DNA from: Dermabacteraceae bacterium TAE3-ERU5
GTDB lineage: Bacteria; Actinomycetota; Actinomycetes; Actinomycetales; Dermabacteraceae
Assembly (NCBI GenBank): GCA_019218375.1
Contig: JAHUUK010000006.1
Location: 62,001 to 126,000 of the forward strand
Reading direction: 5' to 3'
Length of the DNA: 64,000 nucleotides
This document shows positions 39,106 to 47,104 of this stretch, one piece after another. Both the position numbers and the translations under genes were made by a program. The notes below the pieces were generated by a model, which saw only the letters and a list, made by a program, of their open reading frames with translations, did no database searches and was not told the DNA's origin. Within the stretch, counting starts at the first letter, position 1. Each line of letters opens with the position of its first letter.

Positions 39106-39797
39106 TGGCAGGGAAAGAAACACGGGTGGCTACTCCCGCCGTGCGCGTCAGCGGCGTAAGCAAACGCTTCCGGGACGGCGGTACCCACATCGAGGCGCTC
39201 AAACCCACCAGCTTCACCCTGCAACGCGGCGAGTTCGTCGCGGTGATAGGCCCCTCCGGTTCCGGCAAATCCACCCTGCTCACGCTGCTGGGAGGGCTGC
39301 AAACCCCCAGCGCGGGCAGCGTAGAAATTGCAGGAGCGGACACCAGCGCGCTGAGCGGGCGGGAACTGGTGCGGCTGCGCCGCGAAAAGATCGGCTTCGT
39401 GCTGCAAGCCGCGAATCTGGTGCCCTACCTGCGGGTGCGCGAACAGCTGGAACTGGCCGACCGGGTGTGCGGGCGCGGCTTTGACCGGCAGCGCGCCGAA
39501 GCCCTGGCCGATGAGCTAAACATGCGGGAGAAAATGTCGGCCTTCCCCGGCGATCTTTCCGGCGGCGAACGCCAGCGCGCCGCGATCATGCGCGCGCTCT
39601 ACCCGCGCCCGGCCCTGCTGCTGGCCGACGAACCCACGGCCTCCCTCGACTCGGCGCGCGCGTTCTCGGTGGTGGAGATCCTGGCGCAAGAGGCGCACCG
39701 GGAAAACGTCACCGTGGTGATGGTGACCCACGACGAACGCATGTTGCCCTACTGCGACCGGGTGCTGCGTATAGAGGACGGCGTGCTCAGCGAATAG
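39105..39797 (+). CDS. ABC transporter ATP-binding protein (LolD/MacB type)
   Basis: 230 residues with [20 protein letters not shown] (Walker A), [15 protein letters not shown] (signature) and [14 protein letters not shown] (Walker B) followed by [14 protein letters not shown]. It powers the FtsX-type permease upstream. Normal length for the group. Confidence 0.94.
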   Translation: MAGKETRVATPAVRVSGVSKRFRDGGTHIEALKPTSFTLQRGEFVAVIGPSGSGKSTLLTLLGGLQTPSAGSVEIAGADTSALSGRELVRLRREKIGFVLQAANLVPYLRVREQLELADRVCGRGFDRQRAEALADELNMREKMSAFPGDLSGGERQRAAIMRALYPRPALLLADEPTASLDSARAFSVVEILAQEAHRENVTVVMVTHDERMLPYCDRVLRIEDGVLSE

Positions 39798-39847
39798 CGC
39801 TGCCCGCAGGATTGGCTGCACTGTAGAACGGAAAGAAAATATCCCCT

Positions 39848-40333
39848 ATGAGCAAAGATAGGCGTCGGCTATGTACGCGTGAGTTCGTGGTGTTTCTGCT
39901 TCTCACGCTACTGTTTTCCACCGCTGCGGTACTAATAGGAAGATACCTAATCCTGGAGGCTGACGCAGTTCAGGCTTCGCGCTACGACGGGCTGCATCGG
40001 GCCAGGTACATCACCAACGGTAGGGCTGCGCCTATAGTGGGCCCGCTCCTGCTCAGTTTTTGGCTGGGTATCGTCTGTTACGGCTTCTGCCACGCAGATT
40101 ACATGCGCAGGTGTTACCCCTATCTGGTTACAGCGCTGCTCCTCCCGTTTCCTGTTGCCGGTCTCATGCTACTTAGCGCGGATAGGGACCTGCCCGTGTT
40201 TGCGAACCTGCTGCGCGGGCTGACGGAGGATACTGGAACGGTAGCGCTGCTCACCGTTGCGGGCTTTGCCTATGCTGTGCTCAATGTTTTCGTATTTGTT
40301 TCCGCAGTAAATTTTCTAGACGACAAGAAGTGA
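39848..40333 (+). CDS. Hypothetical membrane protein, 161 residues
   Basis: Four predicted membrane helices: REFVVFLLLTLLFSTAAVLI, VGPLLLSFWLGIVCYGFCHA, YLVTALLLPFPVAGLMLL and VALLTVAGFAYAVLNVFVFV. It starts with a basic cytoplasmic tip (MSKDRRRL) and ends DDKK. No family recognised. The region before it is less GC-rich. It may be cotranscribed with the ABC pair 50 bp upstream. Confidence 0.75.
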   Translation: MSKDRRRLCTREFVVFLLLTLLFSTAAVLIGRYLILEADAVQASRYDGLHRARYITNGRAAPIVGPLLLSFWLGIVCYGFCHADYMRRCYPYLVTALLLPFPVAGLMLLSADRDLPVFANLLRGLTEDTGTVALLTVAGFAYAVLNVFVFVSAVNFLDDKK

Positions 40334-40362
40334 GGGCCGGGGAACAAATCGTTCCCCGGCCC
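40334..40362. terminator. Convergent hairpin terminator
   Basis: 12-bp stem GGGCCGGGGAAC (40334-40345) with 40351-40362 and a 5-nt loop, lying between two convergent genes. No strong T-run on either side. Confidence 0.65.
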
Positions 40363-40383
40363 CGCAACTTACGCCCTAACTAT

Positions 40384-42492
40384 TTACGCGGGCTTCTCGG
40401 TCGCACCGATCTGATCCAGCATGAACGCCAGCTGGTCGGCGCGCTGCTCCCACTTGTTGTAGCGGCCGCTGCGGCCGCCGTGGCCCGCCACCATCTCGCA
40501 ACGGAAGATGATCGGGCGCTCCGCCTGATCGCTCGTCACCGTTTCGCGCAGGCGCGCCACCCACTTCGCGGGCTCCACGTAGAACACGCGAATGTCGTTC
40601 AGCGAGGTAGCTGCCATGATCGCCGGGTATTCGACCGGGCGGATGTTCTCCACCGGCGAATACTCCTTCATGTAGCGGTACACCTCCGGGTCGGCCAGCG
40701 GGTTGCCCCACTCCTCCCATTCGCCCACGGTCAGCGGCAGGGACGGATCCAGGATCGTGTTCAGCGCGTCCACGAATGGCACCTGGGCCAGCACGGCGCG
40801 GAAAGCCTCGGGAGCCAGGTTGGTTACCGCGCCCATCAGCAGACCGCCCGCGCTGCCGCCCTCGGCGGCCAGGCGGCCCTGCTGCACCAGGCCGGTCTCG
40901 AACAGGTGGTGGGCGCACGCCACGAAGTCGCTGAAGGTGTTCTTCTTGTTCAGCAGCTTGCCGCCCTCGTACCAATCGCGGCCCATCTCGCCACCGCCGC
41001 GCACGTGCGCGATAGCGAACACCACGCCGCGATCCAGCAGGGGCAGGCGCATGGCGCTGAACGACGGGTCAATCGAGATCTCGTAAGAACCGTAACCGTA
41101 CAGGTAGCCGGGGTTCGTGCCGTCCGGCTGCACGTCGCGGCGGTGCGCCACCGACAGCGGGATACGGGTGCCGTCGGCCGCCGTCGCCCATTCGCGGCGC
41201 TCAACGTAGAGGCTCGGATCGTAACCCGGCACCTCGGTCTGCTTCAGCACCTCAACCCCGTGGCTAGCCAGCGCAACCTCGCACACCGTGTCCGGGGTGA
41301 GCAGGCTCGTACGGGTGAAACGCACGGTCTCGGTCTCGTAGTTGTAGTTGCTGGCCAGCTCCAGGGTGTCCAGTTCGCCGGTGCGGGGCACGTCCCACAG
41401 CGCCGACGTATCCCACTTACCCTCGCGGCGCGGCAGCACCCGCAGGGACGACAGCCCGCCGGAACGCAGCTGCACCACGGCGGCGTCGGCAAAAGCCGCC
41501 ACGTACATCAGGCGCTCGCCGTCGCCCGCCTCGAACAGCGGCTCCCACTCGCCGCCGGTGACGGGGGCGTGCGAAAGCGCAAAGCCACGGTTGTCGGCGT
41601 TGTGCACGATCAGCAGCTCATCGCCCGCCACCTCAACCGTGTACTCCAGGCCGGGGCGGCGCGGCTGCACGCAGCGCGGCTTCGCGTCGGGCTCGGTGAG
41701 GGACAGCAGGTGGCACTCGGTGGAGGTGGTGGAAACCGTCTCGATCACCAGGTACTTGCCGTCGCGGGAGGTGGAGAAGTAAACGCCGAAGCTCTCGTTC
41801 TCGTCCTCGAACACCAGGCGGTCCTCGTCCGCCGAGGTGCCGACGCGGTGCGCCCACACCTGGTGCTGCCGCCAGGCGTCATTCACGCGGGCATAGAAAA
41901 CCGTGGTTTCGTCGGCGCTAAACGCGATACCGGAGCCGGTCTCGCGCACGGCATCGTCGATAACCTCGCCGCTTTCCACATCCAGCACGCGCAGGTCGTA
42001 GCGTTCGCCGCCGCTGGTGTCCACGCCGTAGGCGAGCAGCCGCTGGCTGGGGGAGGGCTGGATACCGTTCAGTTGGAAGAACTGCTCGCCCTCGGCCAGC
42101 TTCGGGCAGTCGAGCAGCATCTGTTCGCCCTCGAGCATGACGCCCGGCTGCGGCACGGGGCGCTCGCCGTTGTTCTTCACGCGGGAGAAGGTCGGGTAGT
42201 TTTCGCCCTCTGCGGTGCGGGTGATGTACCACCAGTCGCCGCGCAGGGAGGGAACCGACATGTCGGTTTCCTTCGTGTAGCCGCGGATCTCCTCCACGAT
42301 CGCCTCGCGCACGGCACCCAGGTGGGCGGTGCGGGCGTCGGCGTAAGCGTTTTCTGCCTCCAGGTGGGCGATTACCTCGGGCAGGTTTTTATCGCGCAGC
42401 CAGTCGTAGTCATCGCTGGTGGTGTCGCCGTGATGGGTGCGTGTGATGGGACGCTTTTCCGGTACCGGGGGAGTCGCAGTCGTATTCTTCAT
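40384..42492 (-). CDS. ptrB: Oligopeptidase B (S9A prolyl oligopeptidase family)
   Basis: 702 residues. An N-terminal beta-propeller is followed by the alpha/beta-hydrolase domain. The nucleophile elbow is EGGSAGGLLMG (GGSAGG). The catalytic Asp is probably in VNVLDPSLPL-like sequence (ILDPSLPLTVGEWEEWGNP is seen) and the His in AGHGGRSGRYNKWEQ. FAIAHVRGGGEMGRDWYEGG is family-typical. It cleaves short peptides after basic residues in the cytoplasm. It shares a symmetric promoter with plsC. Confidence 0.93.
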   Translation of the reverse strand: MKNTTATPPVPEKRPITRTHHGDTTSDDYDWLRDKNLPEVIAHLEAENAYADARTAHLGAVREAIVEEIRGYTKETDMSVPSLRGDWWYITRTAEGENYPTFSRVKNNGERPVPQPGVMLEGEQMLLDCPKLAEGEQFFQLNGIQPSPSQRLLAYGVDTSGGERYDLRVLDVESGEVIDDAVRETGSGIAFSADETTVFYARVNDAWRQHQVWAHRVGTSADEDRLVFEDENESFGVYFSTSRDGKYLVIETVSTTSTECHLLSLTEPDAKPRCVQPRRPGLEYTVEVAGDELLIVHNADNRGFALSHAPVTGGEWEPLFEAGDGERLMYVAAFADAAVVQLRSGGLSSLRVLPRREGKWDTSALWDVPRTGELDTLELASNYNYETETVRFTRTSLLTPDTVCEVALASHGVEVLKQTEVPGYDPSLYVERREWATAADGTRIPLSVAHRRDVQPDGTNPGYLYGYGSYEISIDPSFSAMRLPLLDRGVVFAIAHVRGGGEMGRDWYEGGKLLNKKNTFSDFVACAHHLFETGLVQQGRLAAEGGSAGGLLMGAVTNLAPEAFRAVLAQVPFVDALNTILDPSLPLTVGEWEEWGNPLADPEVYRYMKEYSPVENIRPVEYPAIMAATSLNDIRVFYVEPAKWVARLRETVTSDQAERPIIFRCEMVAGHGGRSGRYNKWEQRADQLAFMLDQIGATEKPA

Positions 42493-42514
42493 GCGCTAAG
42501 CCTAGGCTTATCCC
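42493..42514. promoter_or_regulatory. Symmetric bidirectional promoter, ptrB / plsC
   Basis: The palindrome AGCCTAGGCT carries TAGGCT on both strands: 42503-42508 on +, 6 nt before GTG 42515, and 42504-42499 on -, 6 nt before ATG 42492. The -10 boxes overlap by two bases. Neither gene has room for a ribosome site. Confidence 0.75.
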
Positions 42515-43330
42515 GTGGAATACCGCCAGAACGAGATTGTTTACCGAGGGATAGTTCGCCTCGGCCAGGGCCTCATCGCGCTGCTGCGCGCCAGGGTCAA
42601 TTACGACGGCCTGCAAAACCTGCCGCCGGACACCCCCGCGGGTGAAAAACGGCGCTGGTTCAGGAAAGCCACCCCCGGCACGTCGGCGGTAATCGCGATC
42701 AGCCACACCTCCCTGCTCGATTTCGTGTTTGCGCAGTGGACCATCTACCGCGCCCAGGGCACCCACGTGCGCTACATGATCGCCCTCAAATGGGCCAACA
42801 ACGAATTCATGCGGGCCATCAACGGCTGGTGCGGGCACATCCCCGTGAACCGGGCTGCGGGCGCCGCCGCCTACCAGGACGCGAAGGCAAAGCTGGAGCG
42901 CGGGGAATGGGTCGGCATCTTCCCGGAAGGCTCGCGCAACCGGGCCATTAGGCCGCATCGGCTGCGCACCGGCGCGGTGCGTCTGGCGCAGGAAACCGGC
43001 TCTCCCGTGGTGCCGGTGGCCGTGTTCGGTGGGCAGCGCATCCTCGGCGGCGGCGCACGCTTTAAGCTACGAAACCTCTGGCGGGCGCCCGTATCCGTGG
43101 TGATCGGCGTACCGCTGTACGTCGGCCCGGAAGAGGACGTGCAGGAGGCCAACGCGCGCCTGCAGCAGGCGCTTTCCGACACGGTGGACAGGGCGATCGA
43201 TCTCTTCCCGGCCGAGATTCCGCCCGGCGCGGTTTGGATGCCCGCCGACAGGGGCGGTAGCGCCCCCACCGTGGCCGAGGCCGAAGCGGCCTGGGAGGCG
43301 CGGCGGGCCGAACGCGAAAAGCTGGGCTAA
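42515..43330 (+). CDS. 1-acylglycerol-3-phosphate acyltransferase (PlsC-like)
   Basis: 271 residues. The catalytic H-x4-D is HTSLLD in AIAISHTSLLDFVFAQ, and the glycerol-phosphate motif is GIFPEGSRN. It should acylate lysophosphatidic acid at the membrane in phospholipid synthesis. The start is unusual in having the GTG directly at the predicted transcription start. A basic C-terminal tail follows (AWEARRAEREKLG). Confidence 0.9.
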   Translation: MEYRQNEIVYRGIVRLGQGLIALLRARVNYDGLQNLPPDTPAGEKRRWFRKATPGTSAVIAISHTSLLDFVFAQWTIYRAQGTHVRYMIALKWANNEFMRAINGWCGHIPVNRAAGAAAYQDAKAKLERGEWVGIFPEGSRNRAIRPHRLRTGAVRLAQETGSPVVPVAVFGGQRILGGGARFKLRNLWRAPVSVVIGVPLYVGPEEDVQEANARLQQALSDTVDRAIDLFPAEIPPGAVWMPADRGGSAPTVAEAEAAWEARRAEREKLG

Positions 43331-43485
43331 GGGGCGGAAAGGCCGTGCCAGGTGCGGCGCTCACCCCCGGCGTTTCCCACGCGCGGATACAGCGTGCGTA
43401 GATAAACGCCGAGCGCGGGCGGTGAGTTCTCTCGCACCTGATGCCCGCACCTGATACCCAGGTGGCGCTGCGCGGCGGCTTTCGC

Positions 43486-43491
43486 TAAAGT
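43486..43491 (+). promoter_or_regulatory. -10 box of the tRNA-Ser gene
   Basis: TAAAGT with 7 nt to the first base of the mature tRNA at 43499, implying almost no 5' leader. Confidence 0.5.
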
Positions 43492-43498
43492 AGATCAC

Positions 43499-43589
43499 GG
43501 TAGCGTGTCCGAGCGGCCGAAGGTGCAACACTCGAAATGTTGTGTACGGTAACCCCGTACCGCGGGTTCAAATCCCGCCGCTACCGCCA
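43499..43589 (+). tRNA. tRNA-Ser (anticodon CGA)
   Basis: Acceptor stem GGTAGCG (43499-43505) with CGCTACC (43579-43585), discriminator G, encoded CCA (43587-43589). Anticodon loop CTCGAAA gives CGA, reading UCG. A long variable arm (class II, as in tRNA-Ser) and the T-arm GCGGGTTCAAATCCCGC are present. Confidence 0.96.
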
Positions 43590-43593
43590 GAAG

Positions 43594-43625
43594 AAATCCC
43601 CCGGAGGAAACTCCGGGGGATTTTT
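43594..43625 (+). terminator. Terminator of tRNA-Ser
   Basis: 13-bp stem (43594-43606 with 43611-43623), GAAA tetraloop and a T-run, directly after the CCA. Its ATCCCCCGGAG core recurs in the hairpin at 43919-43958. Confidence 0.92.
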
Positions 43626-43729
43626 CTATGCCCAAGCCGGGGCCTATCCCGGGGGCCTTTCCAGGAGGTGTTGCCAGGTGGGGTGATGCCAGGGGGCTTT
43701 CCCAGGGGGAGTTGCCTTGTGCGAAGGCA

Positions 43730-43864
43730 TAACGCCTGGGTGCACTAACCGCTGGTAACTCCCACCCCCTGACGCCTGGGTGCACTAACCGCTGTTAAAA
43801 GGGGTTTTAACCCACCGAAAGTGCCCCCAAACGTAAGGCGCAGCCAAAAGTGCACCCAAACGTT
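43730..43864. repeat. 135-bp symmetric repeat, copy 2
   Basis: Direct units start at 43730 and 43770 (core CGCCTGGGTGCACTAACCG) and inverted units at 43818 and 43847 (AAAGTGCMCCCAAACGT, one base variant). Spacing is identical to copy 1 although the sequences between differ by several substitutions. It sits in a 370-bp gene-free region between tRNA-Ser and csbD. The stretch 43626-43729 between the terminator and the repeat shows nothing else recognisable. Confidence 0.85.
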
Positions 43865-43918
43865 AAGCGGGTGAGCGGCGGCTTCCTTGGGGGTGAACAA
43901 AAACGTAGGCCCCGAACA

Positions 43919-43958
43919 AAAACGTATCCCCCGGAGTTTCCTCCGGGGGATACGTTTT
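43919..43958. terminator. Strong bidirectional hairpin after csbD
   Basis: Perfect 18-bp stem (43919-43936 with 43941-43958), TTTC loop, A-run before and T-run after. It lies 26 bp past the csbD stop on the minus strand. A tandem GAACAAAAACGTA (near 43895 and 43914) borders it on the left. Confidence 0.88.
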
Positions 43959-43983
43959 AGCTTTTAGGCGAGAACGCTCGCTG

Positions 43984-44181
43984 TTACTTGCCGGTGAGGC
44001 CGTCGGCTACGTTCTTGGCTGCGTCCTTGACGTCCTCGACGCCCTGCTTAACGCCGGACTCGGCCTGCTCGGCAACGCCCTCGGCCTGGAGCTTTTCGTT
44101 GTCGGTTACCTTGCCGAAAGCTTCCTTGGCCTTGCCAGCGAGCTCTTCGGCCTTGTTCTTGATCTTGTCTTCGAGACCCAT
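43984..44181 (-). CDS. CsbD-family stress protein
   Basis: 65 residues, highly charged and helical: MGLEDKIKNKAEELAGKAKE, then LQAEGVAEQAESGVKQ. This matches the small CsbD-like proteins induced by general stress in many bacteria; the molecular role is not established. GAAAGGAG lies about 8 nt upstream of the ATG. Monocistronic, ended by the hairpin at 43919-43958. Confidence 0.92.
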   Translation of the reverse strand: MGLEDKIKNKAEELAGKAKEAFGKVTDNEKLQAEGVAEQAESGVKQGVEDVKDAAKNVADGLTGK

Positions 44182-44382
44182 GTCGGGCTCCTTTCGTAGA
44201 CGGATTTTCAGTGTGACACGAAGAAGCCCCCGATGCCAGAGAATATTGCTACTGGTGAAACAAAGATTTCATAAACGTGCGATGTTTCGCTCTCAGCGTT
44301 CACCGGGCCGCCCGACCTGCGGGTAAGCGGCTCTAACCGTCTAACATGGAGTTCCTAACCCATAGTGCTAAAGGGAGATCCC

Positions 44383-45180
44383 ATGGTTAACGTTGCTTTG
44401 TCTATCGCCGGCTCGGAAGCGAGCGGCGGAGCCGGTGCGCAGACCGACATCAAGACTTTCCACCAGCTGGGCACCTTCGGTGCCACCGCGCTCACCTGCA
44501 TCGTTTCCTTCGATCCGAAGAACGATTGGGGCCACCGCTTCGTGCCGGTCGAGCCGCAGGTAATCGCCGACCAGATCGAGGCGGCCACCGCGGTGCACGA
44601 CATCGACACGGTGAAGATCGGCATGCTGGGGACCCCCGCCACGATTGAGACTGTGGCCGAGGCGCTTAAGGCAGGCAACTTCAAGAACGTCGTGGTTGAT
44701 CCCGTACTGATCTGCAAGGGCCAGGAGGCGGGCGCCGCGCTGGACACCGATAACGCACTGAAGGAAAAGGTGCTGCCGTACGCCACCGTTATTACCCCGA
44801 ACGTGTTCGAAGCCTCCGCCCTTTCCGGTGTTGAGGTGACCGACCTCGACTCCCTCAAGGAGGCGGCGAAGGTAATCCACGAGCGTTCCGGTGCGGCAGT
44901 GGTTGCTAAGGGCGGCGCGGTCCTGCCGGGCGATCAGGCGATCGACGTGCTCTACGACGGCGAGGAATACACCGAATACGCCAGCCCCAAGATAGGCGAA
45001 CGCTACGTTTCCGGCGCGGGCTGCACCCTGGCTGCGGCAATCACCGCCGAGCTGGCCAAGGGCGCGAGCGTGCGCGATGCCGTGGCGGTAGCCAAGCGCG
45101 TCGTGACCTCCGCGATCGAAAATCGCGTTACCCCCCACACCCCGTTTGACGAGGTTTACCAGGGCGAATACCGCGGCTAA
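44383..45180 (+). CDS. pdxK: Pyridoxal/pyridoxine kinase, ThiD-like type
   Basis: 265 residues of the ribokinase-like fold: ALSIAGSEASGGAGAQTDIK, VKIGMLGTPATIETVAEAL, VVDPVLICKGQEAG, ITPNVFEASALSGV and the anion-hole motif SGAGCTLAAAITAEL. These resemble the ThiD-like PdxK of Firmicutes, phosphorylating B6 vitamers; hydroxymethylpyrimidine kinase (thiD) is the alternative. ATG 44383 has AAAGGGAG at 44370-44377, so the GTG at 44365 is unlikely. Confidence 0.85.
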   Translation: MVNVALSIAGSEASGGAGAQTDIKTFHQLGTFGATALTCIVSFDPKNDWGHRFVPVEPQVIADQIEAATAVHDIDTVKIGMLGTPATIETVAEALKAGNFKNVVVDPVLICKGQEAGAALDTDNALKEKVLPYATVITPNVFEASALSGVEVTDLDSLKEAAKVIHERSGAAVVAKGGAVLPGDQAIDVLYDGEEYTEYASPKIGERYVSGAGCTLAAAITAELAKGASVRDAVAVAKRVVTSAIENRVTPHTPFDEVYQGEYRG

Positions 45181-45192
45181 GACTTTTAGGCA

Positions 45193-45223
45193 GGGCGGGT
45201 GTCGGATGTTCCGACACCCGCCC
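45193..45223 (+). terminator. Hairpin after pdxK
   Basis: 13-bp perfect stem GGGCGGGTGTCGG (45193-45205 with 45211-45223), loop ATGTT, 12 bp after the pdxK stop; no T-run. Confidence 0.65.
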
Positions 45224-45334
45224 ACCGCTAATCAGACCAGATAAAACTATGCGGCGAGGACGCCGGCCCAGACATGGCACGGTGTGTTTGCACGTTCGTA
45301 ACCTGGGCCTCCCCGCCGGTTAACTAGAGACCTA

Positions 45335-45340
45335 TAGGTT
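45335..45340 (+). promoter_or_regulatory. -10 box of the ugp-type operon
   Basis: TAGGTT with 7 nt to GTG 45348; leaderless geometry. No clear -35. Confidence 0.5.
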
Positions 45341-45347
45341 CAACTTC

Positions 45348-46247
45348 GTGAGTTCAACGAACACAGCGTTAACCCGGCTGCGGCACTGGGGGTTCTTCCT
45401 CCTGCTGTTGCTGCCCAACCTGGCACTACTGACGGTATTCACCTACCGCCCGCTGCTGGACGATATCCGCCTCTCCTTCTTCGACTGGAACATTTCTTCC
45501 GCTAATTCCGAGTTCGTCGGGACGGCTAATTACAGGGAATGGTGGAGCCGCCCGGATAGTTGGCAGATAGTCGGCAACACGGTCATCTTTACCGTCTGCG
45601 CGGTAGTTGGCTGCATGCTGCTGGGCCTGGCGCTGGCGATCCTGTTGGATCAGAAACTAAAGGGCCGTAACGCGGTGCGTTCCGCGATCTTCGCCCCGTT
45701 CGTGCTTTCGGGCGCGGCGGTCGGCATCGCCTTCCAGTTCCTTTTTGATCCGACATTCGGCATGATCCAGGACCTGCTCGGCAAGCTCGGTATCGAGTCG
45801 CCCGATTTTTACGAAAAGCCCGGCTGGGCTCTGTTCATGCTCACGGTGACCTACATCTGGAAGAACGTCGGCTACAGCTTCGTGATCTACCTGGCGGCCC
45901 TGCAGGGCGTGCGCCAGGACCTCTACGAGGCGGCGGCCATCGATTCGGCCTCCACCTGGACCACGTTCACTAAGATCACGCTGCCGCAGCTGCGGCCCAC
46001 CACGTTCTTCCTTTCCATCACCGTCATGCTCGGCTCCCTGCAGGTGTTCGACATGATCAACGTGATGACCCGGGGCGGCCCGCAGAATACGGGCACGACC
46101 ACCATGATCTACCAGGTCTATCAGGAAACTTTCGTTAATCAGCGCGCCGGGTACGGGGCCACGGTAGCCACCATTATGTTCCTGGTGCTGCTCGTGATCA
46201 CCATCGTCCAGGTGCGGGTCATGGACAGGGACGGGGCGGGGGCCTAA
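45348..46247 (+). CDS. ugpA: Sugar-phosphate ABC transporter permease (UgpA-like)
   Basis: 299 residues with six membrane helices. The EAA loop motif is YEAAAIDSASTWTTFTKITL followed by PQLRPTTFF. RPLLDDIRLSFFDWN and GTANYREWW are typical of MalF/UgpA permeases. The identity of the whole system as glycerol-3-phosphate type rests on the binding protein. Stop overlaps the next ATG by one base. Confidence 0.82.
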   Translation: MSSTNTALTRLRHWGFFLLLLLPNLALLTVFTYRPLLDDIRLSFFDWNISSANSEFVGTANYREWWSRPDSWQIVGNTVIFTVCAVVGCMLLGLALAILLDQKLKGRNAVRSAIFAPFVLSGAAVGIAFQFLFDPTFGMIQDLLGKLGIESPDFYEKPGWALFMLTVTYIWKNVGYSFVIYLAALQGVRQDLYEAAAIDSASTWTTFTKITLPQLRPTTFFLSITVMLGSLQVFDMINVMTRGGPQNTGTTTMIYQVYQETFVNQRAGYGATVATIMFLVLLVITIVQVRVMDRDGAGA

Positions 46248-47068
46248 TGCTACGCAAAATTATCGGTTACACCGGCCTGATCGTCGCCTCCCTGATAGTG
46301 GGCCTGCCCCTGCTGTGGATACTCGTGGCCAGTCTAAAAACCAAGCCCGACATCTACACGATCCCCGTCACCTGGGTTCCCGATCCCGTGACGCTGGATA
46401 ACTACAACGAGCTCTTTGGCCGGGTGCCTTTCGCCACCTACCTGCGCAACTCCCTGATCATCGCGGGCAGCCTGACCGCCATCAAGGTGGTGCTGGGGGT
46501 GCTGAGCGCCTACGCCCTGGTGTTTTCCGAGGTGCCCCGCAAGGTTAAAAACATTGTTTTCATGGTGATCGTGGCGGCCCTGCTGATCCCGAACCAGGTC
46601 ACGGTGATCTCCAACTATGCGCTGGTTGCGCAGCTCGGTTGGCGAAACACTTTCATCGGCATCATCGTGCCGCTGGCCGGCGTCGCTTTCGGCACCTTCC
46701 TGATGCGTAACCACTTCCTAAGCCTGCCCAGCGAGGTGATCGAGGCGGCCCGGATGGACGCGGCCAGCCCCGCCACCCTGCTTTTGCGGGTGGTTCTGCC
46801 GATGAGCTGGCCCACCCTGGTGGCGTTCGTGTTAATCACCCTGGTCAATGAATGGAACGAGTACCTGTGGCCGTTCCTGATGTCCGACCAGGCCGACACC
46901 GCGCCTCTCCCGATCGGTCTGACCCTGCTGCAAAACAACGAGGGGCTCTCCAACTGGGGACCCGTCATGGCGGGCACGCTCGTCACCATGCTGCCGGTTT
47001 TGATCGTGTTCCTGATCCTGCAAAAACCCATGATTAAGGGCCTCACTTCCGGGGCTGTCAAAGGCTAA
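46247..47068 (+). CDS. ugpE: Sugar-phosphate ABC transporter permease (UgpE-like)
   Basis: 273 residues, six membrane helices. EAA motif IEAARMDAASPATLLLRVVL then PMSWPTLVAF. NSLIIAGSLTAIKVVLGVLS and NEWNEYLWPFLMSDQ are characteristic of MalG/UgpE permeases. It forms a heterodimer with UgpA. Confidence 0.82.
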   Translation: MLRKIIGYTGLIVASLIVGLPLLWILVASLKTKPDIYTIPVTWVPDPVTLDNYNELFGRVPFATYLRNSLIIAGSLTAIKVVLGVLSAYALVFSEVPRKVKNIVFMVIVAALLIPNQVTVISNYALVAQLGWRNTFIGIIVPLAGVAFGTFLMRNHFLSLPSEVIEAARMDAASPATLLLRVVLPMSWPTLVAFVLITLVNEWNEYLWPFLMSDQADTAPLPIGLTLLQNNEGLSNWGPVMAGTLVTMLPVLIVFLILQKPMIKGLTSGAVKG

Positions 47069-47104
47069 GAACTTCCCTTCCCCTCATATACAAGGAGAAC
47101 AAAA

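Noticed and set aside
40330-42645. 771-codon + strand ORF opposite oligopeptidase B
   Set aside because: Antisense shadow; no ribosome site and it would run through the symmetric promoter.
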